Assembly: GCF_003003035.1 (NCBI RefSeq)
Contig: NZ_PVTS01000013.1
Coordinates: forward strand, 1-64,000
Direction: 5' to 3'
Origin: Marinilabilia salmonicolor
GTDB lineage: Bacteria > Bacteroidota > Bacteroidia > Bacteroidales > Marinilabiliaceae
Length of the DNA stretch: 64,000 nt
Every line of letters starts with the position of its first letter. Position 1 is the first letter of the stretch. Both the position numbers and the translations under genes were made by a program. The notes under the pieces were generated by a model that searched no databases, had not been told where the DNA came from, and saw only the letters and a list, made by a program, of their open reading frames with translations. Below are positions 28,317 through 37,985 of this stretch, piece after piece.

Positions 28317-29318
28317 ATGAAGAAAAGATTCTCCTTTTTGTTCCTGATTATCCTGGTATTTGGCATGTCTGCATCAGCTCAGGATCATACCTTTTCCCGT
28401 ATTTCGGTAGATGGTAAGAATTTTGTTAATGAACAAAATGAAGTCGTTGTTTTTGAAGGCTTGAATATTGCGGACCCCGACCGCCTGGTGAAGGAGGGGC
28501 AGTGGAAGGCCGATATTTTTAATGAGGTGGCTGCCTGGGGGGCAAATATTGTTCGTTTGCCGGTACATCCTGCTGCCTGGCGGGAAAGAGGACAGGAAGA
28601 ATACCTCAAATTACTTGATCAGGGAGTCGAATGGGCTAAAGAAGCCGGATTGTACGTAATTATTGATTGGCACTCGATTGGGAATTTGCGCACCGGACTT
28701 TTCCAGAATGAAATGTATGATACTTCTATTCGGGAGACTTATCGTTTCTGGTACACCATCAGTCGCAGGTATAAAGATGAACCGGCTGTTGCCCTTTATG
28801 AAATATTTAATGAACCAACCACGTATAATGGTGAACTGGGAACATTAACCTGGGAGCAGTGGAGCGATATTTTGTTGGATATCATTGCTGTTGTTCGTGC
28901 CAATAATCCTGAGGCAGTGCCTTTGGTGGCCGGATTTAACTGGGCCTATGATCTGACTCCCGTTATGAACGACCCATTGCCTGTGGCAGGAATTGCCTAT
29001 GTGAGTCATCCCTATCCTCAAAAACGGGAACAGCCCTGGGTTCCGCAGTGGGAGAGAGATTTCGGCTTTGTGGCAGACAACTATCCGGTGATTGCCACCG
29101 AGGTGGGGTATATGTATCCGGATCAGAAAGGCGCACACATTCCATGTCTGGGAGATGAAACCTACGGAGAGACCCTTACCGGATATTTTGATGAAAAAGG
29201 AATTTCCTATGTTGCCTGGGTTTTTGATCCTGGCTGGTCGCCACAATTGATTAAAGACTGGGACTTTACCCCTACACGGGCGGGTGAGTTCTTTAAGAGC
29301 GCAATGTCAGAGGATTAA
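28317..29318 (+). CDS. Secreted GH5-family endoglucanase-like glycosidase
   Basis: Secreted retaining glycoside hydrolase of 333 residues, essentially a bare GH5 TIM barrel after a signal peptide (1-21, SASAQ). Motifs: GANIVRLPVHP (about 75-85), a WHS near residue 118-120 in VIIDWHSIG, the acid/base Glu166 in YEIFNEP, HPY (231-233) and the nucleophile Glu262 in VIATEVGY. The probable substrate is a beta-1,4-glucan or related beta-glucan; GH5 subfamilies also include mannanases, so this is not settled. It lacks a carbohydrate-binding module or T9SS tail. It has its own promoter-like TATATTTG (28258-28265) and its own terminator, so it is a single-gene unit. Confidence 0.9.
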   Translation: MKKRFSFLFLIILVFGMSASAQDHTFSRISVDGKNFVNEQNEVVVFEGLNIADPDRLVKEGQWKADIFNEVAAWGANIVRLPVHPAAWRERGQEEYLKLLDQGVEWAKEAGLYVIIDWHSIGNLRTGLFQNEMYDTSIRETYRFWYTISRRYKDEPAVALYEIFNEPTTYNGELGTLTWEQWSDILLDIIAVVRANNPEAVPLVAGFNWAYDLTPVMNDPLPVAGIAYVSHPYPQKREQPWVPQWERDFGFVADNYPVIATEVGYMYPDQKGAHIPCLGDETYGETLTGYFDEKGISYVAWVFDPGWSPQLIKDWDFTPTRAGEFFKSAMSED

Positions 29319-29352
29319 TAATATCTCTATTGTCTTTTTATAGATTCATTTG

Positions 29353-29398
29353 AAGCTGTCTTTTACCGTTCTATCAATGGGAAAAGACAGCTTTTTTA
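29353..29398 (+). terminator. Rho-independent terminator of the GH5 gene
   Basis: Perfect 12-base arms AAGCTGTCTTTT (29353-29364) and AAAAGACAGCTT (29382-29393) are followed by four more T residues. It lies 35 bases behind the GH5 stop codon. Confidence 0.9.
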
Positions 29399-29511
29399 TC
29401 GATTGGATCTTTTCTTTTTGAAATTTGTTACCTGTTGTAATTGAGTTGATTCCCTATTTGTAAAATTCTGATTCCCGCGGTTTATACGGGTTCTGCATAA
29501 CGAATGAGAGT

Positions 29512-29541
29512 TTTGTAATAGAATGATTTTTCCTAACTTTG
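29512..29541 (+). promoter_or_regulatory. Bacteroidota-type promoter of dnaB
   Basis: TTTG (29512-29515) and TAACTTTG (29534-29541), 18 bases apart, match the Bacteroidota sigma-ABfr consensus TTTG/TAnnTTTG. Transcription would start near 29548 and leave an unusually long leader of about 200 bases before the dnaB ATG. The rest of the gap 29319-29751 holds only the GH5 terminator; I see no gene in the leader. Confidence 0.7.
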
Positions 29542-29751
29542 TTATCCTTTTGCCCATACCCGTTTGCACAAGTTATGTCTTTCTTAAATTGCTGGTTATT
29601 ACAGTGTTTCTGTGATGAGGCGTTGGGGTTTATGCTCCGAAAGTTTTGTCATGCCTGTTTTATGCAATATTATGATATTACGGTTGCTAAGTAATTCGCA
29701 GTGCGCACGAGTTCAGATTTCTTATTACGGTAAAAGTTTTAACATTTGGTC

Positions 29752-31332
29752 ATGGCCCAAAAAAGTAATTTTAAGAACAATAACAATCGGAGAACTCCGA
29801 TTCAGGCTGATACTGAAATGGGCAGAATTCCCCCACAAGCAGTAGAAGTTGAAGAGGCAATTTTGGGTGCTTTGTTGTTGGAAAAGGATGCTTTCCTTAT
29901 TGTTTCCGAACTTCTAAAGCCTGAGTGTTTTTATCGTGAAGCCCATCAGCATATTTTTCAGGCCATTTCCAATCTTTTCTTTCATGAGCAACCGGTTGAT
30001 ATCCTCACTGTTACTGAAGAGTTGAAGAAACTTGGAAAACTGGAAGAGGTGGGAGGTGCTTTTTTTGTGTCCCAACTAACCAGTCGCGTAGCTTCTGCTG
30101 CCCATATTGAGTATCATGCCCGAATTATCTGGCAGAAATATTTGCAGCGTGAGATGATCCATATTTCCAGTGATCTTCAAACCCGGTCATACGATGAATC
30201 TCTGGATGTGAACGACCTTCTGGATGAGGCTGAAAACAGCTTCTTCCTTTTGTCACAGGGCACCATGAAAAAGGATGTGACCCAGATTGATCCGGTTATT
30301 CAGGAATCCATAGAAAGGATTAAAGAGGCGGGGAAAAGGACTGACGGTTTAAGTGGTGTGCCTTCAGGCTTTACCGGACTGGACCGAATGACTTCCGGCT
30401 GGCAGGCATCTGACCTGGTTATTATTGCTGCTCGTCCGGCAATGGGAAAAACAGCTTTTGTACTTTCCATGGCCCGTAATATGGCCATTACTCATAAACA
30501 ACCTGTAGCATTGTTTTCCCTTGAGATGGCAAACGTGCAGCTTGTGAATCGTTTGATTGTGTCGGAAACTGAGATTCCGGGTGAGAAAATTAAAAACGGA
30601 AACCTGTCTCCTCAGGAATGGGAGCAGTTGGATTCAAAAATTCATTCGCTGATGGGGGCCCCCATTTTTGTTGATGACACACCGGGATTGTCAGTTTTTG
30701 AGTTAAGAGCTAAATGTCGTCGTTTGAAAAAGCAGCACGACATCAAAATCATCATCATTGACTACCTTCAGTTGATGAGTGCTGCCGGAATGAACCCCGG
30801 TAGTCGTGAGCAGGAGGTGAGTATGATTTCCCGATCTCTTAAAGGGTTGGCCAAAGAATTGGATGTTCCCATCATTGCACTTTCCCAGCTGAACCGTGGG
30901 GTGGAGAATCGTACAGGTCTGGAAGGGAAACGTCCCCAGTTGGCCGATTTGCGTGAGTCGGGAGCGATTGAGCAGGATGCCGATATGGTGTGTTTTATTC
31001 ACCGCCCTGAGTATTATGGACTGTTTGAAGATGCAGAAGGTTATTCTCTTGAGGGCATGGGCGAGGTGATTATTGCTAAGCACAGGAACGGTGCTACCGG
31101 TGATGTGCGTCTGCGCTTCCGTAAAGAGCTGGCTCGTTTCGAAGATCCGGATCTTCAGGGATTGCCAATGGCGGGTGACGGTTTTGATCCCGGAAACGGA
31201 GGTTCGGAGCCGATGACTTTAAAGTCTAAGATGAATGAGGATGAAGGTGTTCCGTCAGGAGGTTTTGCTCCCGGACAAGGAGGAGGTTTTGATGCACCAC
31301 CGGCCGGATTTGACAAGGATGCACCGTTTTAA
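29752..31332 (+). CDS. dnaB: Replicative DNA helicase DnaB
   Basis: Hexameric helicase that unwinds the replication fork. From ATG 29752 it has 526 residues: a short basic head, the N-terminal DnaB domain (about 28-130, PQAVEVEEAILGALLLE), a linker, and the RecA-like C-terminal domain starting at SGVPSGFTGLDRMTSGW. Walker A is AARPAMGKTAF (227-234), Walker B is IIIIDYLQLM, and LSQLNRGVENR and LRESGAIEQDAD follow as usual. No intein is present. The last 60 residues are Gly/Pro-rich and poorly conserved. A TTG start two codons upstream (29746) is possible but adds only two residues. Alone in its transcript, with promoter at 29512 and no clear terminator hairpin. Confidence 0.97.
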   Translation: MAQKSNFKNNNNRRTPIQADTEMGRIPPQAVEVEEAILGALLLEKDAFLIVSELLKPECFYREAHQHIFQAISNLFFHEQPVDILTVTEELKKLGKLEEVGGAFFVSQLTSRVASAAHIEYHARIIWQKYLQREMIHISSDLQTRSYDESLDVNDLLDEAENSFFLLSQGTMKKDVTQIDPVIQESIERIKEAGKRTDGLSGVPSGFTGLDRMTSGWQASDLVIIAARPAMGKTAFVLSMARNMAITHKQPVALFSLEMANVQLVNRLIVSETEIPGEKIKNGNLSPQEWEQLDSKIHSLMGAPIFVDDTPGLSVFELRAKCRRLKKQHDIKIIIIDYLQLMSAAGMNPGSREQEVSMISRSLKGLAKELDVPIIALSQLNRGVENRTGLEGKRPQLADLRESGAIEQDADMVCFIHRPEYYGLFEDAEGYSLEGMGEVIIAKHRNGATGDVRLRFRKELARFEDPDLQGLPMAGDGFDPGNGGSEPMTLKSKMNEDEGVPSGGFAPGQGGGFDAPPAGFDKDAPF

Positions 31333-31384
31333 TAAATCTTGCTGAATTCCGGTGGTATGCAGCGAGATGGCTCTCAACCCTTAT

Positions 31385-31419
31385 CTTTCACCTCTTAGCT
31401 CTCATCTCTCACCTCTGCG
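31385..31419. repeat. Period-7 tandem tract (5 degenerate heptamers)
   Basis: Five consecutive heptamers, CTTTCAC CTCTTAG and then CTCTCAT CTCTCAC CTCTGCG, keep a C-T/pyrimidine phase of seven bases. The tract ends three bases before the stop of the minus-strand YjjG-type gene and also lies behind dnaB. It belongs with the tracts at 38192, 49134, 55006 and 56838. Confidence 0.65.
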
Positions 31420-31422
31420 CCC

Positions 31423-32115
31423 TTAAAGCCATTCCATCAACTCTTTCAGAGATGAAATTTCTTTTGAAATTGTCTCTTCGTGTGGAGTTTTCTCCGGATT
31501 AAAATAGACCTGATCGATCCCGAACTCCCGGGCTCCTTTAATATCGTTTTCCAAGCTGTCACCAATTACCAGACTCTCCTTTTTCCTGGCGTTGGCACTT
31601 TTTACTGCGTATTCAAAAAAAGCACGGTGGGGCTTGCTGACTCCGATATCTTCGGAAATGAAGATGCGTTCAAAAAAACGGGTCAAGCCACTTTTCTCCA
31701 TTTTGGTGTGTTGGGCTTCCCTGAAACCGTTGGTGATGATGTAGAGGTGGTATTTTTTATGTTTTAGGTAATCAAGAACCTCCATTGCATGGGGAATTAC
31801 CCCTGTTTGGAGTGAGTTTCCGGAAACAAAGTCATTGGCAAAGGCTTCGGCAACGGCAATGTCATCAAATCCAGCCTGAGAAAATGTTTGGTGGAAACGC
31901 CCCACTTTTACCTCCCGTTTGGGGATGCGACCATGTTGGTATTCATGCCAGAGACTTGTGTTGATGGGCATGTATTTGGCAAAGAAATCATCGAAGCTGT
32001 TGAAAAAACGATTCAGTTGATAGGTGTCGAAAAGTTTTTTCAGGGTTGTTATTTGATTGTTGTGGAAATCCCATAGGGTATGGTCGAGATCGAAAAATAG
32101 ATGTTTGTACGGCAT
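31423..32115 (-). CDS. HAD-superfamily nucleotidase, YjjG-like
   Basis: HAD hydrolase of 230 residues that probably removes phosphate from pyrimidine nucleotides, including damaged ones (YjjG/YfnB branch). Motif I is FFDLDHTLWDF, motif II is IITNGF, and motif III/IV are SKPHRAFFEYA with VIGDSLENDIKGAREFG. The helical cap lies between about residues 15 and 95. I start at the ATG complement at 32113-32115, which puts MPYKHLFFDLDHT at the N-terminus. A longer start at 32172 would add 19 residues not usual in the family. It converges with dnaB, separated by the period-7 tract. Substrate not determined. Confidence 0.88.
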   Translation of the reverse strand: MPYKHLFFDLDHTLWDFHNNQITTLKKLFDTYQLNRFFNSFDDFFAKYMPINTSLWHEYQHGRIPKREVKVGRFHQTFSQAGFDDIAVAEAFANDFVSGNSLQTGVIPHAMEVLDYLKHKKYHLYIITNGFREAQHTKMEKSGLTRFFERIFISEDIGVSKPHRAFFEYAVKSANARKKESLVIGDSLENDIKGAREFGIDQVYFNPEKTPHEETISKEISSLKELMEWL

Positions 32116-32309
32116 ATCATATCTTAGCCTGATTAATTCATGAATTTTTGTGATGAGATGGTCAAACAGCAAGAAATATGGACAACCGCAGATGAAATTG
32201 ATGAAGGAAATAGTGAACTATTTTCAAATCAATTTTATCGAGGACGTTCATATTTCGCAGTTGGTTGATCATCGTAATAAATTATTTATGAATTATTCAG
32301 GTTAGGTTA

Positions 32310-32353
32310 AAAATCCGGATCCCCGCAGAGTTTTACTGAGAGATCCGGATTTT
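32310..32353 (-). terminator. Terminator of the coiled-coil lipoprotein gene
   Basis: Perfect 12-base arms AAAATCCGGATC (32310-32321) and GATCCGGATTTT (32342-32353), ending in T on the minus strand, lie 30 bases behind the stop codon at 32384. The remaining gap 32116-32309 shows nothing else. Confidence 0.88.
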
Positions 32354-32383
32354 GTATCTTATTGAGTTTCCTCTGCCGAGGGT

Positions 32384-33256
32384 TTATTTGGCTTGAACAA
32401 CCAGATACCTTGAGATACTCCAAAAAGCATCCTTATCTTCTATTTTCAGAATCATATTGCCATTTTTATCCGTACTGAGGGAAAATGAATTTTCCGGATG
32501 CGAGGTGAGAACCTCAATATTGGGTTGAAACAATTCCAGGCTGTCTGTTACCCGGATGTCAATCTCAGCAAAGTATTCTTTTTCAAAATTCTCTTTCAGA
32601 AGTTCTGTTTTGCCAAAGAAAAGAAATCCTTCGCGGTTGATGATGTTTTTTTCTTTTAATTCAGTTTTTGTCCCGATGGCATAGTATGCAGTGTGCATAT
32701 CATCACGGGTTGACTCCAGCTCTTTTTGTGTCTCTTCGTTTGCCGATTTAATGGAGTCAAGTGCGATCTCCATATCTGTAAGGGCGTAAAACATATCATC
32801 GATTTCTGCATTTTTCTTTTTGAGCAGATCGTTGAGTTGTTTGATCTCCACATTCTTTTGGCGCAGCTCATCATTCAGATTCGCCACCAACTTGTTCAAA
32901 CGGCCTGTTTCAATACCTGACTGCTTCAGCTGTTGCTCAAGCGACTCGATGCGTTCTTTATTTTGAACCATCAAATCATAGATGAGCCTTATGTCTTCAT
33001 TGATTTGGTCGGCCGACTCACCGGAAGTTTCTCCCTGACGAGCTTTTAAGGCAATGATTTGTTCTTTTTCTTTAATAACACGGAGGGTTGCTTCAATGTC
33101 GCCAATCGTATTTATCATTTGATTCATCTGGCTGTCTTTCTGAGCGGTAGCTCTGGCGAGAGAATCGTTTTGCTGTTTGAGTTCGGTGCGGCTTGGACCA
33201 CTTTGACATTGCCAAAGGAGAGGCAGGACAAAAAATATAATTAATAGCTTTTTCAT
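32384..33256 (-). CDS. Coiled-coil lipoprotein of unknown function
   Basis: The 290-residue protein has a lipoprotein signal with Cys17 (LLWQC). A long heptad-type coiled coil runs from about residue 25 to 185 (ELKQQNDSLARATAQKD, IESLEQQLKQSGIE, ELRQKNVEIKQLNDLLKKKN). A compact C-terminal domain follows (about 190-290), with AYYAIGTKTELKEKNIINREG, then GFLFFGKTELL, and a beta-rich end. Proteins with this layout are common in Bacteroidota and are sometimes named adhesins by pipelines; I cannot support that here. It is probably anchored in the periplasm or outer membrane. It is transcribed away from rsmI (103-base gap) and has a clear terminator. Confidence 0.8.
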   Translation of the reverse strand: MKKLLIIFFVLPLLWQCQSGPSRTELKQQNDSLARATAQKDSQMNQMINTIGDIEATLRVIKEKEQIIALKARQGETSGESADQINEDIRLIYDLMVQNKERIESLEQQLKQSGIETGRLNKLVANLNDELRQKNVEIKQLNDLLKKKNAEIDDMFYALTDMEIALDSIKSANEETQKELESTRDDMHTAYYAIGTKTELKEKNIINREGFLFFGKTELLKENFEKEYFAEIDIRVTDSLELFQPNIEVLTSHPENSFSLSTDKNGNMILKIEDKDAFWSISRYLVVQAK

Positions 33257-33359
33257 TTTACTAAGGTTTATGTTTTAAAATCTTTCCTGATTACCTGTAT
33301 AGTACGTAGTTCAGGAGATATTTATTGTATTTATGACACAAAAATACCAATCAAAGTTA

Positions 33360-34034
33360 TTAATCTTTTTGTCCGTTGACAATTAAAACAATTTCTCCTT
33401 TGGGTGGATGATCGGAAAAGTGAGCAACGAGTTCCTGTAATGAGCCTCTTACCGTTTCTTCATGGATTTTGCTGATCTCTCTGCAAACAGCGGCCTGTCG
33501 GGCGTCTCCGAAAAATTCGGAAAATTGACCGAGGGTTTTTAGCAACCGGTGGGGGGATTCATAAAAAACCATCGTTCTTTTTTCGTTCTGAAGAAATTCC
33601 AGCCTGGTTTTTCGTCCCTTTTTTACCGGTAGAAAACCTTCGAAGCAGAATTTATCATTGGGAAGTCCTGCTGTTACCAGAGCCGGGACAAAGGCGGTTG
33701 GTCCCGGGAGGCATTCCACGGAAATACCTGCTTCGATGCAATTTCGGACAACCAGATATCCCGGGTCTGAGATGGCCGGGGTTCCGGCATCTGATATCAG
33801 GGCGGCAGTTTCTCCATTGGCGAGACGGGAAATGACCTTCTCTACTGATGCATGCTCGTTGAATTTATGGTGGGCATACATTTTTGTGGTTATTTCCAGG
33901 TGCTTTAGGAGCTTTCCTGAAGTTCGGGTGTCTTCGGCGAGGATAAAATCCACCTCTTTGAGAATTCTGACAGCCCGGAAAGTGATGTCTTCCAGGTTAC
34001 CTATGGGCGTGGGAATCACATATAGTTTACTCAT
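33360..34034 (-). CDS. rsmI: 16S rRNA (cytidine-1402-2'-O)-methyltransferase RsmI
   Basis: SAM-dependent methyltransferase of 224 residues that modifies C1402 in the 16S rRNA decoding centre. The order is typical: LYVIPTPIGNLEDITFRAV at the N-terminus, AEDTRTSGKLLKHL, then the SAM loop ALISDAGTPAISDPGYLVVR (about 77-96), CLPGPTAFVPALVTAGLP, and FYESPHRL with CREISKIHEE. The usual bacterial C-terminal extension is short here. It starts eight bases behind the stop codon of the gene at 34042-34872, so the two form an operon. Confidence 0.95.
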   Translation of the reverse strand: MSKLYVIPTPIGNLEDITFRAVRILKEVDFILAEDTRTSGKLLKHLEITTKMYAHHKFNEHASVEKVISRLANGETAALISDAGTPAISDPGYLVVRNCIEAGISVECLPGPTAFVPALVTAGLPNDKFCFEGFLPVKKGRKTRLEFLQNEKRTMVFYESPHRLLKTLGQFSEFFGDARQAAVCREISKIHEETVRGSLQELVAHFSDHPPKGEIVLIVNGQKD

Positions 34035-34041
34035 GATAAAA

Positions 34042-34872
34042 CTAAAGATAACGGCGTTCCACCAGTTCCATAAAACTCAGCACGGCTTCGTTTTCCGGAT
34101 CCCAGTTGAAATTGGCAAGCAGGAAATTTTGAGCCTCATTAATTCCGTGCATGTCATTGAGTTGCTCCAGGGTTTGATTCATTACATCTGCGCTGCCTCC
34201 GAACAACTCTCTTTGAAAAAAGAACCGGTCGTTGATGCCCATTGCTTTTTTAAGGTCAGAAATGGGAGGAGCACTAAATGATCGTTGAGATGATGTGCTT
34301 TTCTGATGTTTTCCTATTTGCTCGTTGAAAGAAGATTTTTCGGATACCAGTTTCTCTCCCAGTACCTGGTTTTCCTTTTTCTTCTCCTGATCAGGTTTTT
34401 TTTCAGGTTCAGGGGAGGGAACGGGAATATCTTCTTTCGATACTGCCTTCTCGTCAGGAACATTAGTCACGGTCGGCTCCTGTTCAGTTTCTTTTTCCTG
34501 AGTTGTTTCATCCTGAGAAGGAACTGATTTATCCTCAGGAGTTTCATGTTCAGGAAAATCTTTTAGCTCGGTTTCTTTAGGTTTTGTGGCTTCTAGGTTG
34601 TTTTTTTCTTCTTTTTCCTGATCAATTACCGGGGAGTTCTCTTTATGGTCTTGAATTGCAGGTGTTTTTTTGCTTTCGGTGGCTTGTGTTTCGCTAACCG
34701 GAAGCGAAATTTCTTCCAGCATTTCAATTTCATCCAGAATGCTGTTTATCCTGTTTCTGGAAAGCTTGAAGTAAGCCTTTGACAGCTGTTTGTCACCTTT
34801 GGCATTTTCTGCCATTATCTCCACTTCCTTTAGATCGTGGATAATTATTTCTAGAAGAGCATCTTTTTCCAT
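34042..34872 (-). CDS. Conserved Bacteroidota protein with a charged low-complexity linker
   Basis: I do not recognise a function. From the ATG complement at 34870-34872 the protein has 276 residues. An N-terminal helical part (1-55, ALLEIIIHDLKEVEIMAENA) leads into a Lys/Glu/Pro-rich disordered linker (about 60-185). A compact conserved C-terminus (about 205-276) contains ISDLKKAMGINDRFFFQREL, FGGSADVMNQTLEQL and a terminal MELVERRY. This C-terminal block is shared by many Bacteroidota proteins of unknown role. No membrane segment or signal is visible, so it is cytoplasmic. A longer frame to 35136 overlaps tdk and is not believable. It shares a promoter region with divergent tdk and precedes rsmI by eight bases. 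Confidence 0.8.
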   Translation of the reverse strand: MEKDALLEIIIHDLKEVEIMAENAKGDKQLSKAYFKLSRNRINSILDEIEMLEEISLPVSETQATESKKTPAIQDHKENSPVIDQEKEEKNNLEATKPKETELKDFPEHETPEDKSVPSQDETTQEKETEQEPTVTNVPDEKAVSKEDIPVPSPEPEKKPDQEKKKENQVLGEKLVSEKSSFNEQIGKHQKSTSSQRSFSAPPISDLKKAMGINDRFFFQRELFGGSADVMNQTLEQLNDMHGINEAQNFLLANFNWDPENEAVLSFMELVERRYL

Positions 34873-34895
34873 AATAGCTTGAGGCCCATTTTTGT

Positions 34896-34911
34896 TACAT
34901 TTGCAAATGTA
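34896..34911. promoter_or_regulatory. Palindromic pair of -7 elements between divergent genes
   Basis: TACATTTGCAAATGTA is a perfect 16-base palindrome whose halves are each an exact TAnnTTTG element, one per strand. On the plus strand it would start tdk near 34910 (35-base leader). On the minus strand it would start the gene at 34872. I see no good -33 box for either. It may also be a regulator site. Confidence 0.5.
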
Positions 34912-34944
34912 GTGAATGCAGTGCGAAAATAAATTATTCTTTAA

Positions 34945-35523
34945 ATGTTTCTTGAAAATAAGGTTGATAAGTCTGAAAAACGAGGATGGATTGAAGTTAT
35001 TGCCGGATCCATGTTTTCCGGAAAAACAGAAGAGTTGCTTCGACGTCTTCGGCGTGCCGGAATTGCCCGTCAGCGGGTGGAGATTTTTAAACCTCTGGTA
35101 GATAACCGATACAGCGAAGATGCGGTGGTGTCTCATGATTCCAACAGTATTCGTTCCACTCCTGTAGAGAGTTCCGGTAATATTTTGCTTCTGAGCAGCA
35201 ATGTGGATGTAATTGGAATTGATGAAGCGCAGTTTTTTGACAACAACCTTTTGAGTGTCTGTAACCAGCTTGCAGGCCAGGGCGTGCGGGTCATTGTTGC
35301 CGGTTTGGATATGGATTTTAAAGGGATCCCCTTTGGTCCCATGCCTGCATTGATGGCATCAGCCGAGTATGTCACCAAGGTACATGCCATTTGTATGCGT
35401 TGTGGCGATCTGGCACAGTATTCATTACGAAAATCACAGAGTGACAAGCTGGTTGAACTTGGGGCATCTGACAACTATGAGGCAGTTTGTCGTGCCTGTT
35501 ATCACAAATTTTACAAAAAATGA
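34945..35523 (+). CDS. tdk: Thymidine kinase, type II
   Basis: Salvage enzyme that phosphorylates thymidine and deoxyuridine with ATP. The 192-residue protein has Walker A in [15 protein letters not shown], the Walker B-like IGIDEAQFF, the lasso-region residues near [15 protein letters not shown] and the four zinc cysteines: CMRCG (about 151-154) and CRACYH (about 183-186). This is the tetrameric bacterial TK1-like type. Its stop codon overlaps the start of murF-alr (ATGA at 35520-35523), so the two are translationally coupled. tdk next to murF-alr has no obvious metabolic link. Confidence 0.96.
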   Translation: MFLENKVDKSEKRGWIEVIAGSMFSGKTEELLRRLRRAGIARQRVEIFKPLVDNRYSEDAVVSHDSNSIRSTPVESSGNILLLSSNVDVIGIDEAQFFDNNLLSVCNQLAGQGVRVIVAGLDMDFKGIPFGPMPALMASAEYVTKVHAICMRCGDLAQYSLRKSQSDKLVELGASDNYEAVCRACYHKFYKK

Positions 35524-37985
35524 TTACCTATTCTCCCGAGCAAATAGCAGAAGCCTGTGAAGGGCATTTGGTGAAAAACAATGATTCGGTGGTGGCGCGT
35601 TTGTTGATTGATAGTCGCTCCGTTTATGATGCTGCCGAGAGCTTGTTTATAGCGCTATCAGGAAATAAGCACGACGGACATCAGTTTTTGCATCAGTTGG
35701 TAAGGAAAGGGGTGCGCAATTTTGTGGTCAGGAAGGGGCGTATTCCGGCTGATGTTGCTGAAGAAGCCAATTGGATTGAAGTAAATAATCCGGTGCGGGC
35801 CCTTCAGCAAATTGGTGCGTGGCACAGATCCCGTTTTCAGATCCCTGTACTGGGAATTACCGGGAGTAACGGGAAAACCATAGTGAAAGAATGGATTACT
35901 CAGATGATGGGCAGCGATGTTTTCATTGCCCGCTCACCTCGTAGCTATAACAGTCAGATTGGAGTGCCTTTCTCGGTCTGGCACCTGAATGAAACGTCGG
36001 AATTGGGCATCTTTGAGGCCGGGATTTCCATGCCGGGAGAGATGCGGCTGTTGCAGGAGATTATCCGGCCAACTATAGGACTTTTTACCACTTTGGGACA
36101 GGCACATCAGGAGAATTTTTCCTCGTTGGAGGAGAAGCTCGAAGAAAAAATGGTGCTTTTTAAGGAGGTGGATACCATTTTATACGATTGTGATCAGGCG
36201 CTTGTGGATGAGAGGATGGGAACCATGTTTCCCGAGAAGGAATTGCTGACATGGGGCCGCGCAGAAAAAGCAACGCTTCAATTGCTGAGCGAGGATGAGG
36301 TTAATGATTGCAAGCATTTAATGCTTCGGTGGGGCGTGGACACCTTCGAGGTGGTCATTCCTTATACCGATCAGGTGAGTGTGGAAAATACGCTCCCGGT
36401 AGTTTTGTTCATGCTTTATCAGGGATATTCTCCCGAACAGATTATTGAGAAAATTGGCGGATTGGTTCCTGTGGCAATGCGTATGGAACAGAAGGTTGGG
36501 ATTAATAACAACCTGGTCATTAATGACACCTACAATGCTGATTTTACCTCACTTGAGGTAGCTCTTGATTTCCTTGTTCAGCAAAGCCGTAAAAAGGGGG
36601 TGAAGCGTACAGTAATACTTTCAGATCTATTGCAAACCGGTATTCCTGACTATGATTTGTATCCGCTGGTGGCCACTCTGATAAATGAGAAGCAAATAGA
36701 TCGATTGGTGGGCGTAGGTCCGGCCATGGTCCGTTATGCATCACACTTTCATTTGCCTTCATCATTTTATGAAACCACGGAAGAGATGCTTGAAGCTCTT
36801 TCTACTTTTCATTTCAGAGGAGAGGCCATTTTGGTGAAAGGATCCAGGAAATACAGTTTCGAGAGAATTGTATCGCGTCTTGAGTTACAGCGACATGCTA
36901 CTGTGATGGAAATAAACCTGGACGCTATGGTGCATAACCTCAATCGTTACCGACGGTCGCTGGGGCCTGACACCAGGCTTCTGGCCATGGTAAAGGCTTT
37001 TTCTTACGGAAGCGGATCTTATGAAATCGCTGCAGCACTGCAATACCAGAACGTGGATTATCTGGGTGTCGCTTTTGCAGATGAGGGAGTAGAACTTCGG
37101 CGCGCAGGTATTGCAACTCCGATAATTGTGATGAATCCTGAAGAGAAGAGTTTCCTGCAAATGCTTGATTACAATCTGGAGCCTGAAATCTATGGGTTTA
37201 ATGTGCTGGAGGCTTTTGATGCAGTGGCACGTGCCGAGGCATCCGCGGTGATACCCGTTCACATTAAAGTGGATACCGGAATGAACCGAATGGGCTTTCT
37301 GGAACATGAGATTGACGAATTGGCTGACCGTCTCAGACGTATGCCTTCGTTGCGTGTCAAATCCGTTTTTTCGCATCTGGCAGGCAGTGATGACCAGGCG
37401 CACGATGCTTTTACTTTTCAGCAGATCAAAAAATTTAAGACCATCTGCGACCGTTTAAAAAAAGAGTTGGATACTGAATTTATGATGCATATTCTGAACA
37501 GTGCGGGGATTGAACGTTTCCCGGAAGCACGATTCGATATGGCGCGACTGGGAATCGGACTCTATGGTTTTGGACCCGGTAAAATTGAAGATCTGCGCAA
37601 TGTGGTCACCCTGAAATCATACATTTCTCACATAAAACCGGTTCCGGGATTTGAAACCATTGGATATGGCCGTGTGGGAATGGTAAAGAGAGACAGCCGG
37701 ATTGGTGTGGTTCCGGTGGGGTATGCCGATGGGTTGAACCGTCACTTAAGCAACGGGGTGGGCAAGATGATGGTAAACGGCCGTTTGGCACCCATAGTCG
37801 GGAATATCTGTATGGATATGTGTATGATTGACCTGACTGACATCCAGGCCGAAGAGGGGGATGAAGTCATTGTTTTCGGAGATGACTATCCATTGACAAA
37901 TCTGGCCCGTCAACTGGAAACCATTCCTTATGAGATTCTGACAAGTATCTCCCGGCGGGTTACAAGGGTCTATTACAAGGAATAG
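35520..37985 (+). CDS. murF-alr: Bifunctional MurF ligase - alanine racemase (fusion)
   Basis: One 821-residue protein joining two steps of peptidoglycan building. Residues 1-455 are UDP-MurNAc-tripeptide:D-Ala-D-Ala ligase (Walker [10 protein letters not shown] at 113-120; [17 protein letters not shown] at 333-349). Residues 460-821 are PLP-dependent alanine racemase, with VKAFSYGSG holding the Schiff-base Lys492, GYG in the Tyr-containing motif, [10 protein letters not shown], and the C-terminal CMIDLTDI. This fusion is characteristic of Bacteroidota. ATG 35520 overlaps the tdk stop; an earlier TTG-type start lies inside tdk and is not credible. In the racemase lysine motif Phe-Ser replaces the usual Ala-Asp/Asp-Ala, which is known for this fused type. 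Confidence 0.96.
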   Translation: MITYSPEQIAEACEGHLVKNNDSVVARLLIDSRSVYDAAESLFIALSGNKHDGHQFLHQLVRKGVRNFVVRKGRIPADVAEEANWIEVNNPVRALQQIGAWHRSRFQIPVLGITGSNGKTIVKEWITQMMGSDVFIARSPRSYNSQIGVPFSVWHLNETSELGIFEAGISMPGEMRLLQEIIRPTIGLFTTLGQAHQENFSSLEEKLEEKMVLFKEVDTILYDCDQALVDERMGTMFPEKELLTWGRAEKATLQLLSEDEVNDCKHLMLRWGVDTFEVVIPYTDQVSVENTLPVVLFMLYQGYSPEQIIEKIGGLVPVAMRMEQKVGINNNLVINDTYNADFTSLEVALDFLVQQSRKKGVKRTVILSDLLQTGIPDYDLYPLVATLINEKQIDRLVGVGPAMVRYASHFHLPSSFYETTEEMLEALSTFHFRGEAILVKGSRKYSFERIVSRLELQRHATVMEINLDAMVHNLNRYRRSLGPDTRLLAMVKAFSYGSGSYEIAAALQYQNVDYLGVAFADEGVELRRAGIATPIIVMNPEEKSFLQMLDYNLEPEIYGFNVLEAFDAVARAEASAVIPVHIKVDTGMNRMGFLEHEIDELADRLRRMPSLRVKSVFSHLAGSDDQAHDAFTFQQIKKFKTICDRLKKELDTEFMMHILNSAGIERFPEARFDMARLGIGLYGFGPGKIEDLRNVVTLKSYISHIKPVPGFETIGYGRVGMVKRDSRIGVVPVGYADGLNRHLSNGVGKMMVNGRLAPIVGNICMDMCMIDLTDIQAEEGDEVIVFGDDYPLTNLARQLETIPYEILTSISRRVTRVYYKE

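Noticed and set aside
29612-29845. Open frame of 77 codons overlapping the dnaB start
   Set aside because: It is out of frame with dnaB and overlaps its N-terminus; the leader sequence explains it.
34873-35136. Long 5' extension of the conserved protein gene (minus strand)
   Set aside because: The extra 88 residues lie antisense to tdk, are rich in His, Asn and Phe, and do not resemble the N-terminus of the family.
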